Source of the DNA: Agarophyton chilense
Taxonomy: Eukaryota > Rhodophyta > Florideophyceae > Gracilariales > Gracilariaceae
NCBI GenBank assembly: GCA_030374765.1
Contig: JARGXX010000074.1
Coordinates: 1-23,623, forward strand
Reading direction: 5' to 3'
DNA: 23,623 nt
Under the pieces are notes generated by a model. The model was not told where the DNA came from and did not search any database. It was given only the letters and a program-made list of their open reading frames with translations. The translations under genes were made by a program, and so were the position numbers. Position 1 is the stretch's first letter; the number at the start of each line of letters is the position of its first letter. Below, piece after piece: positions 1 through 8,728 of the stretch.

Positions 1-241
1 TCGAAATGCTAGATAAGTGTGCTAGATAGCTAGTTTTGTAAATAAAAAGCCAAAAAATCAAAGAATTTTGCAGATTGCACTAGTTCGGCACCTGAAAAAA
101 AATTTTGGAAATAAGAACTCCATGCATCTTAGTGTTTTGACCACTTAATGCAGTTTAATCTGCATTTGCAGTTTACTGGTCACTTTTGACCGCTCTAGGT
201 GGAGATCCATACCAAGGCAGTCGTCAGTACCTTCTACCTCA
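1..241. other. AT-rich left-edge tract with CTAGTTTT-like motifs, no gene
   Basis: I see no convincing gene here. The tract is AT-rich and contains GCTAGTTTT near 29 and GCACTAGTTCGG near 77, preceded by TGCAGATTG. TTTTGACCACT lies at 135-145. Closely related motifs occur in the gene-free tract at 18420-18716. The first 19 bases match the reverse complement of about 18693-18711 at 16 of 19 positions. This would fit a subterminal or terminal region of a large transposon, but the window edge cuts it, so the true end is not visible. It also contains the 3' flank of the minus-strand gene that stops at 242. Confidence 0.35.
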
Positions 242-893
242 TTACTTGCCCTTTTGCTTACTAGGCTCCAGCGTTCCACCGCGAGGGTATTTGAGGTTGA
301 AGAAGTCCACCACCGCATTCTCAACCTCGTCCACCTCCCCACTGCTCAAGTTCCTCACACCCGGCTGCCCCACCACACACACATTCCCACCCTTCTTCTC
401 CACATCCTTACCAACCCTCCTCGTCGTCAGCCGACTCTCTCCAACTCCTCCCCCTTTCCATTCCTCTCTCCCCTTCTTCATCCCAGCCGGCTCCCCGCGT
501 CTCCCTGGCGTCACCGGCGACCCTTTCGCTCTCCCCCTCTCCTCTCCCACCTCCCTCAACACCTTCCGCGCACCCCAAATCTCCCCCACCCCTTCCATGT
601 GCACTTCCAACACCTTCACACGCCTCTTCAGTTCCTCATTCGCCCTCCACAGCTTCCCCATCTCCAGCCCCATGGGGATCCTCTCGACATCGCCAACGCC
701 CGCGAAAGCTATCGACAAGAGCCACCGCAAGCGCAAGCGCACTCACCTTAGTGCGGCCAGTAGTACCCGCAGCCTCCCACACAGCACCCCCCCTCGAAAA
801 ACCTCTCGCCCACCTCCGGCCTTTTATCTCCTTTTTTTGACCCGCTTTTCGCGCGCGCTCGCCCAATTTTAGTACCCTCGTACACCCCTGCAT
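242..893 (-). CDS. Small coiled-coil protein, two exons
   Basis: I do not recognise the family. The proposed gene reads from an ATG at 893, exon 1 893-747 (49 codons), and exon 2 682-242, giving about 195 residues. The intron (746-683, 64 bp) begins GTGAGT after CTAAG and ends TCGAG. It is phase 0 on both sides, which joins two frames that otherwise have no common start. Exon 1 is very basic (many K/R, including KKEIKGRR). Exon 2 opens with a heptad-like amphipathic stretch (WRANEELKRRVKVLEVHMEG) that should form a short coiled coil. A K/R/G-rich region follows, then a C-terminal segment with VDEVENAVVDFFNLKYPRGG. The basic N-terminus suggests a nucleic-acid-binding or nuclear protein, but this is inference. 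It is divergent from the reductase-like gene at 1285, with 391 bp between the starts. The opposite-strand frames here are proline/serine-rich shadows. Confidence 0.5.
683..746 (-). other. Predicted spliceosomal intron
   Basis: The 64-bp segment starts GTGAGT (donor context AAG|GTGAGT) and ends GTCGAG. Removing it joins the exons in phase 0 and supplies an ATG to a downstream frame that lacks one. It is the clearest intron in the window and marks the DNA as eukaryotic. Confidence 0.55.
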
Positions 894-1284
894 CTACGCT
901 CCGGATGCCCTTCACCCCACTCATTGCTCACTCACACACTCCCATCCATATTCCTACACCTTCTATCATGTTCAGCGCTCCCTCACTACTCCCAATTTCA
1001 TAGCCTTCTCATTTATAATAAATCACACTCATTCGTAACACAAACCGCCTATTACTCATAAGCCCTCTTTCCCGTTATGAATTCCATAACAACACACACT
1101 CCTACTTTTTTAACACGATAAACACCATTCAATATCATAAATCTAACCTCCTTCCCAAAAACCCCTAACACCCATTCCTCCACAACCATACTCCTTCTCT
1201 ATTTAATCACATCTCCACACTCGCCACCCCCACCACTTCTTCAATTCCAAGCACACCGCACTCCAAACACCTTTCGCAATCAAC
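894..1284. promoter_or_regulatory. Divergent intergenic region, candidate bidirectional promoter
   Basis: The 391-bp interval separates the starts of two divergent genes. It is C/A- and T-rich with no long reading frame. TTTATAATAAATC lies near 1011 and CTATTTAATCAC near 1200, about 85 bp before the ATG at 1285. Either could serve as a TATA-like element for the plus-strand gene. A pyrimidine-rich leader runs up to the ATG. No known operator is recognisable. Confidence 0.3.
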
Positions 1285-2109
1285 ATGACCGACTCTCTCA
1301 CTGCTATCCCTTGCACCTCCGATCCAGCCATTATTGTCGGCAGAGGCCGAATCGGCACTTTGTTTCGCAACAACGGCACCCCACAAGATGCTTTTCTCTC
1401 AACTCAAGAATTCATTTCCGCGCAATACATCCCCGACGGCCCCATTTTCTTCTGCGGCAGAAATCATTCACTCGAAGACGTCATTCAATTCTGCCCTTCC
1501 TCCCGCAGAGAGGATCTGGTCTTCCTTCAGAACGGAAACATTCTCCCTCTTCTTTCAACCTATGGGCTCCAAAACTGCACCAAAGCCGTTCTCTTCCTCG
1601 CCGTCCCCTCCCTTAACGCACCTCCCGAGGACGGTGTCACCCTCCTCAGTCCCCATGGTCTCACAACTGCCACCGGCAAATGGGCTCCCGCACTCGCCAA
1701 TCGCCTCAGTACCGCAGGCCTCACTTGTCATGTCGTCGACCAGCCCTCCTTCTCTAAAGCTTACTACGAAAAACTCGTATGGATATCAGCTTTTAATCTC
1801 GTTGGCTCCTCTTATGGCTTTATCACAATGCACGAAGTTGCAGTACAACACCGCACAGTCGTTTCAACCATAATGAAAGAGCTCCTCGCCATCGTCACAT
1901 CCGAAACAGGAATCGCCTACAATACAACAGAAACACTCCAAAAACTTCTGGCCCACGGGAAAACACTTGCACAGTTCCCCACCTCGTTCTCAGACTTTGA
2001 GTTCCGGAACGTCTACTTCTACAACGTTTCTAACGCCCAAAAGTCCATTGGAAACCGTGACCCCGCCCCTTTCCATACGAACTTCTTGAACGTCCTCCTC
2101 AATGGGTAG
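1285..2109 (+). CDS. Ketopantoate reductase-like (PanE/ApbA-like) oxidoreductase
   Basis: This is an intact single-exon frame of 274 residues, close to the usual 290-310 for the PanE/ApbA family. The N-terminus has a dinucleotide-binding glycine motif, IIVGRGRIGTLF (residues 17-28), as in NADPH-binding Rossmann domains. VFLQNGN near residue 80 corresponds to the conserved QNG segment of the family. In the helical C-terminal half, YEKLVWISAFNLVGS carries the Lys and Asn spacing expected for the catalytic Lys and substrate-binding Asn. Characterised members reduce 2-dehydropantoate to pantoate with NADPH in pantothenate synthesis. Many eukaryotic relatives are uncharacterised, so substrate is not established. 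The start is the first ATG, in an AACATGACC context. An AATAAA lies 24 nt after the TAG stop. It is the only gene in the left third without visible damage. Confidence 0.7.
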   Translation: MTDSLTAIPCTSDPAIIVGRGRIGTLFRNNGTPQDAFLSTQEFISAQYIPDGPIFFCGRNHSLEDVIQFCPSSRREDLVFLQNGNILPLLSTYGLQNCTKAVLFLAVPSLNAPPEDGVTLLSPHGLTTATGKWAPALANRLSTAGLTCHVVDQPSFSKAYYEKLVWISAFNLVGSSYGFITMHEVAVQHRTVVSTIMKELLAIVTSETGIAYNTTETLQKLLAHGKTLAQFPTSFSDFEFRNVYFYNVSNAQKSIGNRDPAPFHTNFLNVLLNG

Positions 2110-2132
2110 TACTTCATTCATATACCCCTTCC

Positions 2133-2138
2133 AATAAA
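2133..2138 (+). terminator. Polyadenylation signal AATAAA
   Basis: AATAAA lies 24 nt after the stop of the reductase-like gene, the position expected for a 3'-end processing signal in a compact gene. Confidence 0.45.
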
Positions 2139-2524
2139 AACAAGTTCTTCTTTCTAAAGCATATGTCCATCTCCTTCGCTGCCTCGATAAAGACTGCTAT
2201 CCGCACGACACCACGTCAGAATATATGAAACGATATTAAGAATTGCTTCGTACATCACAAATCATCACTACAACCACTCTTCATAAATCTTCCAACTTTG
2301 CAATTAACTCTGTACCCAATAACCGCTCCTACAGCCTATCAAAGGTTTTCATTCATAACAATTATTCATACTCCGCAACAGAGATACGGCAATAACCTAA
2401 CAACTACTTTGATCACTACATATATATATCCACCGATGACCACCCTACTTCATTGCGCTCAACATACTGTATCCAGTCCCTCACAAATACCTTTCTACAC
2501 AACACTCTCCTCTCCTTCTCAAGC
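2139..2524. other. Intergenic, no gene seen
   Basis: This is AT-rich DNA between two plus-strand genes. It contains a CATATATATATCC-like tract near 2418 that could be a TATA element for the gene starting about 2525. Reading frames here are short and composition-driven. Confidence 0.3.
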
Positions 2525-3710
2525 ATGCAGCGCTACGAAGCACGTCTTTCCCTACCCCCTGGTTCTTCTGTCCAATGCTCAGCAGCTGTGGATATTCTTC
2601 CACAACGAACGGTTATCACCATCGACGAAGTCCTTCAAATCAAACTTCCAACCACCCAGAATGTGGTCGAAGTCATAGGGTTCCAGAATCATATCACCAA
2701 CGAGCTCATGGACGAGATTCGTGACATTTGTACGACCACCAGGAGGCTCCGCACTCGCAATTCCCTACAGCAGCAAGATACTCTGAAATAACTGTTCAAA
2801 GAGCGGTATCATATCGTTACCTATGTGCAGCGTACAAGGAAGACTAGCAAACCGGAACGCCTTTACTAAGATGTTCAGTTAGCAAACACTCTTCACATCG
2901 ACCTTAACGTTCACAATCACACTAACTACACTCTTCGGAGTTATAGACCCAGCTCTGTAATATACGCTTCCATTCAGATTCAACTCTCTCCTTCGGTTCA
3001 TTCTCATAACGCTATTGAGATGTTCTATCCAAAGCCGGCTACACATTCTCATAATCGAAGGAGGCGTACAATGTATAAACGCGTTATACGGGTCTCTACA
3101 AACTACGCCGTTCAATCCAAACCAGCGATATACCTGGAAGAAACGAGCCTTTCTGGAATTCGGGGCTCTACTCCTTACTCTACTCATCCCCCTCAACGCC
3201 ATACTTTTCCTCGTTCACCGCTTCATTCCAGTCAGCGGTACCCTTTCATCAGACGTGAAGACAAATTGTATCGCCTTCTCCACAGGAGGGGCCGCAGTTG
3301 GCGCTTTGGCATATCTTCTCCAGCTTGTTTCTATATCCTTCTTTCCAGAGTCCTATCTTAACACAAAGTTCACAATGACCCCGGAACCACGGAGAACGTC
3401 TTTTATGAACCTCGTGCTTGGCGCCCTCTCCCACTCTTTTCAACAGGCTTTATTCATATCCTGTCCGGATGTAACCTTCCGACTACTCGGTATGAGGCTG
3501 TTGGCATGCACTCTCGCTGCACTCTCTTCAACCGCCTTCTCCACCTCTCGCATTGAGGGACCTGGTGTTCCTATACTGCTTGGTAACACAGTGGATGTCG
3601 TAATCTTGATATCTTCGACAGTTGTCATTCACTATGAAAAAGTGAAAGCAAGTGCTACTCTCACGCGTTTCAATCCAGTTGTTCAGGAGTTTCTACTGAA
3701 AGACGACTGA
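2525..3710 (+). pseudogene. Broken multi-pass membrane protein gene of unknown function
   Basis: I do not recognise this protein. From an ATG at 2525 one frame reads 88 residues, hits TAA at 2789, stays protein-like through a second TAA at 2867, and continues to about 3150. There the open frame shifts to the next one, which runs to a TGA at 3710. The N-terminal part is soluble, with a mixed hydrophobic segment (VVEVIGFQNHITNELMDEI) and a basic stretch (RRRRTMYKR). The C-terminal part has four or five hydrophobic segments (for example ALLLTLLIPLNAILFLV, AAVGALAYLLQLVSISF, LLACTLAALSSTAF, VDVVILISSTVVI). The C-terminal frame has no early ATG, which supports one original protein of about 395 residues rather than two genes. 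The lesions are two nonsense codons and one frameshift. Undetected introns remain possible, but I found no good splice pair. The predicted product would be an integral membrane protein. Confidence 0.45.
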
Positions 3711-3762
3711 TCACTATTACAAGAAAAGGAAACTACTCCACATATTACCTCAAATTGTACTC

Positions 3763-3768
3763 TTTATT
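3763..3768 (-). terminator. Polyadenylation signal AATAAA (minus strand)
   Basis: TTTATT on the plus strand reads AATAAA on the minus strand, 24 nt after the TAG that ends the dioxygenase-like frame. This is the same spacing as in the reductase-like gene and supports 3792 as the true 3' end of the minus-strand gene. Confidence 0.45.
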
Positions 3769-3791
3769 GTTCAATAGGTAACAGATACTAT

Positions 3792-4640
3792 CTAGTCGTC
3801 GTCGTCATCCATTATCATACCGCCGTCTTCATAGTCTCCATCTTTGTTAGCCGAGTTGAGACCCATCCCAGGTTCATCATCCTCTTCTTCATACTCCTCT
3901 TCCCCACTTTCAACAACTTCCATTTTATAATCTTCATCCAACTCCTCATCCTCATCTACCTGGACGTCTTCATCATCACCCTTGTTGGAATCATCCTCTT
4001 CGAACTTAGGCCGAAATGCTGGTTGCCTATGCACTGCGTCCGGTAGCTTGTACCCATCCGGTACCAAGTACATGTGATACCTCATGCAAACTTCCTTAAC
4101 CAATGCATCCTCGTATCCAGCTCCAGCATGAAACACATCTCCTCTTCCAATAAAAATGGAGTACGGCGGAATCCTGAACTTCCTCACTACCATCGTCCGA
4201 GACATCCGCTTCAAGCTCCTGTCGTCGGGCACGTACATGTTATGTGACCTCTCACAAACCCAAAGCATAAACGAACTCGCTCCCGACGCCATCATGAAGA
4301 ACCCTGGAACCTCTCCGACGTTCTTCTCGGCATCGGTCAGTCCTCGAAAGTCCGTATGTAACACCTGCCTTGGACAGACCTCCGCCGTACACAGCACTCG
4401 CCCCCCTGTTTCAGGGGCATACATCCTCTTCTTCCCCGACCTGTTGTTGCACAGCCGAAGAGCGGCGGCAATCTGTCCAAACCTCGCATCCAACAATGCC
4501 CTTTTCCTCACCATTAAAACGTTGTTCTCGTCCCCCTCCACAGAATCCACAATCCCCACCTTCGTCGTAATGTACCACCCAACTCCCTTCATTCTATCTC
4601 CAGCGTCTATCTCCTCACCAGCGTTGATTATAGGGCCCAT
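3792..4640 (-). CDS. 2-oxoglutarate/Fe(II) dioxygenase-like domain with acidic C-terminal tail (C-terminal part of the long broken gene)
   Basis: The frame gives 282 residues from an internal Met. A candidate iron-binding HxD is in VLHTDFRG (His codon at 4358-4356). It is followed by hydrophobic strand segments (PGFFMMASGASSFMLWV, then IPPYSIFIGRGDVFHAGAGY) and CMRYHMYL. The His of DVFHAG and the Arg of CMRYH fit the distal His and the 2-oxoglutarate-contacting Arg of a double-stranded beta-helix oxygenase. The GDVFHAGAGYE...RYHMYL pattern resembles many uncharacterised protist oxygenase-like proteins and is reminiscent of nucleic-acid-oxidising families, but a DNA substrate is only inference. 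The last 75 residues are almost all Asp/Glu and end in a run of D before TAG, which could contact histones or basic partners. The frame overlaps the preceding one by 13 nt, and protein-like sequence continues upstream in that other frame. This is why I treat it as the 3' part of a larger gene. Confidence 0.6.
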   Translation of the reverse strand: MGPIINAGEEIDAGDRMKGVGWYITTKVGIVDSVEGDENNVLMVRKRALLDARFGQIAAALRLCNNRSGKKRMYAPETGGRVLCTAEVCPRQVLHTDFRGLTDAEKNVGEVPGFFMMASGASSFMLWVCERSHNMYVPDDRSLKRMSRTMVVRKFRIPPYSIFIGRGDVFHAGAGYEDALVKEVCMRYHMYLVPDGYKLPDAVHRQPAFRPKFEEDDSNKGDDEDVQVDEDEELDEDYKMEVVESGEEEYEEEDDEPGMGLNSANKDGDYEDGGMIMDDDDD

Positions 4641-5800
4641 TTCTTTCTATTCCCTTCAATCGTTAAGTCCGGCTGGTTCAAGAAATCCGTCTGGAAGAAC
4701 TCTAGCAAAGTCCCAGTCACATCCCCATCGAAGTTTACCCCCCTCTTCTTCGCCTCATCCGCCATCCCCTCGTCCGTGGCAAACTCTTCCAGCACACAAA
4801 ATCCTTTCTCTATCAGCTCACTTCTCTTAGTCGCGAAGTACTCGCGGGCCAAGTCATCCCTCTCCATTGCTGCCATCCATATCGCCTGCTCTTCATTCAC
4901 ATGGTGGTCCTTCGTCGGTAGGATCACCCCAAGAACCGGTTCTTTCGTGGAACCCAGTTCCTTGTGCCTGTTATGAGCAGCACGCCAATAAACCGCATGG
5001 TGCACACTTTTCAAGTCTTCTACCCTCAAGCACTCCGCCCTGTGCTTGTTCCGTAGGTAAATCATCTGCATCCAGAGGTGCTAATGCTTCACTCCATTTT
5101 CACCCGCCGGCCACTCGCTCGGAAATGCATTCACCAAGTACACCCACGACATACCCGAACCCCCCGCATACGGTCCCGCCCTCTTCAGCCCCTTCGGAAC
5201 ACCCTCCGGATTATTGTCTTCGAAGCCACGCATTTGCACACCCTCCTCCTCTTCATCCCCTACAAATGCACCCTGCCCCCCGTCATCACCCAGTTCATCC
5301 TCACTCGATGAGAAAACATTGAGTACATGTTCCTTCAAGAAGCGCTTCAGCTCTTTCCTGCTCATCTTCTTGAACACATCCACTACGTCAGCCGGTATTT
5401 GAGCCGCAGATGTGCCCACCGTCTTTCTCCTCTTCCTCATTCGCTTTAAAGGCTGTTCATACTCGCGTTCATCATCACTAATGACCACAGCCTTTCTCTT
5501 CCCCTTTCTCTGTCTAGATTCCATCACCCTCTCACCCGCAGCATCCAGCTCGCGCTCAGTACCTTTTCTAGTTCGTGTGATGCGTCTGGGAACCACGGTT
5601 TCCTGGTGGGGTACAGACTCCCCAGCACTAGACGAAAGAACATTCACAGAAGGTGGCACCTCCACCACATCCTTCTCCGCACTTGGGGACGCCAGACTCA
5701 CTTTCAGACCGCCTTCAATCCCCTTTGTGCGATTTTCATCCTCTTCGAAACCAACCCCGGCCACAACCGCTTCGGACCACTGAGCTCCATCTTCGCCGTT
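4628..5800 (-). pseudogene. Charged linker region of the long minus-strand gene, interrupted by TAG at 5081
   Basis: One frame is open on both sides of a TAG at 5083-5081. The upstream part contains GERELDA-like helices, a bipartite basic cluster (QRKGKRKAVVISDDERE and LKRMRKRRKTV) and a predicted helix (VVDVFKKMSRKELKRFLKEH). The basic clusters look like nuclear localisation signals. An acidic run (DEEEEG) follows. The downstream part is helical (MQMIYLRNKHRAECLRVEDL, then EEQAIWMAAMERDDLAREYF). No enzyme motif is visible. The TAG sits in continuous protein-like sequence (VKH-stop-HLWMQM), so it is most simply a nonsense mutation of a Gln or Trp codon. Confidence 0.45.
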
Positions 5801-6860
5801 TGCATGCAAAGGTACTCCCTTAAAGACACCTCGTTCTTTCCCATCACAATTGTGCTGTCTAGAACCTTCCCCGCCGTCAGACCCTTCTCCTTTCCCGCCC
5901 TTTCGCATAGTTGGAACATTCCTATGGCGCATTGGAAGAACTGCTTTCGCGTCTCCTGGAAACGTCCCATATTCCCCGTAGAACCCATCCTCACCCTCAC
6001 ATGTAGCTGCAAACAACGGATTGCGAAACGGAATATTTCGTCTTCGAGTCCTAACAACAAGTCACTCGACACATGCGCAAGCGTTAGCACTGGACCCTCC
6101 TTGCATACGTTCTCAAAGAACTCCAGGAGACCTTCGCTCCTGACGAATTTCAACCCAAGAGTCGCATAGCGATTCAAGTGGCGCAAGCTGTAGATTCCTA
6201 TAGCTTCGCTCGTCTTCAGCGCCCCAGCTATCCGTGTCGGAGTAAGGTCAGCCAACTTGGTTCTCTCATCGTCAATCAAGTTGCAAATGAAGGACACTGT
6301 CGAATGAACCTTGTCGGCGAAACTCATCTTCAACACATTTGAACTCATTTCATTGAGTACATTACCAAGACCGAGCACTTCGTTCAGCGATAAAGGCTTC
6401 CGGTCCTTTCGTCTCCAAAGAACGACATCAAGAGACCGCACAATTTCCAACCACTTTCTCCCTTCAGAGGGATCATTCTTCAGATCTCGCAGAACCAAGA
6501 CGCGGTGATGACCGTCAATGAGTATGACAGGCACCACTACCCTCCCATTGTGAACAATTTCATTGAAATCTAATTCCATCCCCCCGACGATGGCAACAAC
6601 AATCGACCCTGCCGACGCAAGCCAGCCAAACGTTTTGCACTTTGCCATCGTCGCCGCTTTGTGTTCCGCATTCACACTTCTGACAGTCTTCTCGGGGATT
6701 TGTATGTCATCTATGTCCATAATCAAGCGGCACTGGTCATAGTCTGAAGCAGAGATCTTCTTTTCCACGAGAGTCCTATCCACTTCCTGGGAAGGAACGG
6801 CATCGCCGTCATCGAACAACTCCAACTCGGAACCGGTGTACGAATCCCGCGTAAATTCAC
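5704..6860 (-). CDS. ParB-like (ParB/Srx fold) domain region of the long minus-strand gene
   Basis: The open frame covers about 385 residues and has no ATG near its start, since the nearby in-frame candidate is TTG. Protein-like sequence enters from another frame near 6870. The diagnostic part is PVILIDGHHRVLVLRDL (DGHHR codons at 6516-6502). It matches the G-x-H-R core of ParB-like nuclease and sulfiredoxin-fold domains and resembles the DGQHR motif of DndB-type proteins. It is preceded by an IQIPEKTVRSVNAEHKAATMA helix, as in ParB N-terminal domains. A long helical region follows (SLRHLNRYATLGLKFVRSEG and beyond) that may be DNA binding, but I cannot name it. ParB domains bind palindromic parS sites and some hydrolyse CTP or nick DNA. 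The palindrome array next to this gene makes a site-specific DNA role attractive, but that is inference. The last 30 codons of the open frame are probably out of the true frame. Confidence 0.5.
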
Positions 6861-7710
6861 CGCTGACCCCACCTCCACAACATCTTCATCAGAATCATCC
6901 ACTATCGTCACCCTCTTTTTCGGCTTGACGGGTTGCTTCATGGCCGGCGGCACTGTTGTTGGCTGTGCCCTCTTCCCCCTCAAAGGCGTAGCAGACTCCT
7001 TCGAGGGGGTCGCGCTTTTGGGAGTCTCCGGCCGAGGAGGCCCTGGAGTCAGCACAGAGGAGACGCGTGTCATCATCGAGGTATCCCATGCGTATATACC
7101 TGCCGACACCATATCCTTCAGCAACTCCGGCGGCTCCTCTGCTCCCTTGAAGGAGTACGGATACTGGGGAGTTGATCCCCTCCTTAATTTCAGTCCTCCA
7201 GATGGCCACCAAGTCCTCTCCCGGCTTCGCAGACTCGCGCAACGAATGGCCATGCATCGCTCTGCAAAGCGCCTTCCCGGCCGCTCCACTGCCCCCAACG
7301 CCTCTCAACTCTGCAGTGCCAACCATAGTACCCTTCTTTTTCCCTGTCCCATCAGCCAGGAACAACGCCACCCTATCCCCACCAGCCAGATTGTTTCCCG
7401 ATGTAGCTTTTCGCAGAGTGGCGCGTGGAGTACCCCGCGGAGTACCCCTCGCTTTCGCTTTGCCTCGAGTCATCATTTGAATCGGATCGTAGTCGGTCGA
7501 GGTTGCAAATGGTCGCAGAGCGCTTTGAGCCTTTTATGGTATACAGACTAAGACGTATTAGATCGAGCTCCTTTGGTGGCGACTATCCGGAACACTCCCG
7601 AGAGCAGTTCGTTGCAATCAGCCTGAACTACGTCCGCTTAGTTTCAAACTCAAGAAACTCCTTGTCTCTTTCCATCACAAAAACGCCTATTGGCTTGGTA
7701 GGCGATACAA

Positions 7711-7740
7711 GAAAAAAAAATTAAAAAATTAAAAATATCC
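7711..7740. other. A/T-only tract flanking the palindrome array
   Basis: A stretch made almost only of A and T (AAAAAAAAATTAAAAAATT and onward) directly abuts the first palindromic cassette. It could be an easily melted element, an insertion target or a poly(A) remnant. Only the left side of the array has it. Confidence 0.4.
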
Positions 7741-8555
7741 TGACGGCCGACAGAGGTGCGCTCCGACTTCATCGGGGGTCCCGATGAAGTCGCCGCGCAC
7801 CTCTGTCAGCCGACATAATACATATAATTTTGTAATTTTTGGAACGCTCAGGTGTACACGGTGCACTCTGTCGGCCGACAGAGAGCCGCTTCGACTTCAT
7901 CGGGGTCCCAATGAAGTCCCCGCGCACCTCTGTCGGCCGACATAATACATATAATTTTGTAATTTTTGGAACGCTCAGGTGTACACGGTGCACTCTGTCG
8001 GCCGACAGAGGTGCGCGAGGACTTCATCGGGACCCCCGATGAAGTTGGAGCGCACCTCTGTCGGCCGACAGTCGACCAACATCTCAGAAACGCATCATGC
8101 GTGATGTTATGGCGTATTTGTCGGCCGACAGGGGTGCCCTGCGACTTCATCGGGACCCCCGATGAAGTCGCAGCACACCCCTGTCGGCCGACAATTCACC
8201 AACATGTTGTAGGGACACCATTCGGGCCATTTGTGGGCCGCCAGGAGTGTGCTGCGACTTCATCGGCGGACCGATGAAGACGCAGGGCACCCCTGTCGGC
8301 CGACAAATACGCCATAACATCACGCATGATGCGTTTCTGAGATGTTGGTCGACTGTCGGCCGACGGAGGTGCGCTCCAACTTCATCTGGGTCCCGATGAA
8401 GTCCCAGCGCACCTCTGTCGGCCGACAGAGTGCACCGTGTACACTTGAGCGTTCCAAAAATTACAAAATTATATGTATTATGTTGGCCGACAGAGGTGCG
8501 CGGGGACTTCATCGGGACCCCCGATGAAGTCGGAGCGCACCTCTGACGGCCGACA
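7741..8555. repeat. Array of seven 74-75 bp palindromic cassettes
   Basis: Cassettes lie at 7741-7815, 7869-7942, 7996-8070, 8119-8193, 8232-8305, 8354-8427 and 8481-8555, with a period of 113-128 bp. Each begins and ends with the 12-bp palindrome TGTCGGCCGACA or a one-to-three-base variant. Inside are GAGGTGCGC, three to five variable bases, and ACTTCATCGGG, then a short centre and the inverted copy. Each cassette can therefore fold into a hairpin of over 30 bp. Six spacers separate them: spacer A (about 52 bp, beginning TAATACATATAATTTTG) at 7816-7868 and 7943-7995; spacer B (48 bp) at 8071-8118; a unique centre at 8194-8231; spacer B inverted at 8306-8353; and spacer A inverted at 8428-8480. 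The array fills the space between the divergent ParB/dioxygenase and methyltransferase-SET genes. Confidence 0.95.
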
Positions 8556-8728
8556 GAATGCAACCAGGATAGCTGCGAAGTCGTTCCGCAACAACCGTTC
8601 TTCCGTGCGCGCTCCTCAAATGTACTCACAATCTTTCCGTACCCACCCGCACCCACCCGCACCCGCTGCTCTCTTTCACTCAGGCTCTCGTGACGACCGC
8701 CCGTGAGGTTGTTTGAACATGTACATAA
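8556..8728 (+). promoter_or_regulatory. Leader/promoter interval of the methyltransferase-SET gene
   Basis: The 173 bp lie between the array and the first ATG at 8729. They include a duplicated CACCCGCACC tract near 8642-8662 and no clear TATA element. The transcript probably starts here or inside the array. Confidence 0.25.

Larger units (their letters stand above)
3792..7476 (-). pseudogene. Long broken frame: basic N-terminus + ParB-like domain + linker + 2OG-Fe(II) dioxygenase-like domain
   Basis: A tandem ATG-ATG at 7476 opens a frame that can be followed to 3792 through changes of frame near 7165, 6870, 5800 and 4645 and a single in-frame TAG at 5081. Each frame is protein-like exactly where the previous one stops being so, and no segment has its own clear promoter. 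I therefore read it as one gene of about 1,225 codons with five lesions. In order it has: an Arg/Gly/Thr-rich N-terminus (RGTPRGTPRATLRK); a proline-rich basic region; the ParB-like region (about 6860-5800); a charged disordered region with K/R clusters and acidic runs (5800-5081); a helical acidic/basic segment (5080-4650); and the dioxygenase-like domain with an acidic tail. It could instead be two or three adjacent genes, or contain small introns. The gene is divergent from the methyltransferase-SET gene across the palindrome array. AATAAA follows the stop. Confidence 0.5.

Noticed and set aside
186..872. 228-codon plus-strand Ser/Thr/Pro-rich frame
   Set aside because: It is antisense to the coiled-coil gene, which has a splice donor, coiled-coil heptads and a matching ATG.
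7741..8555. CRISPR array
   Set aside because: Repeats are long double palindromes and the spacers recur in direct and inverted copies instead of being unique. The context is eukaryotic and has no cas genes.
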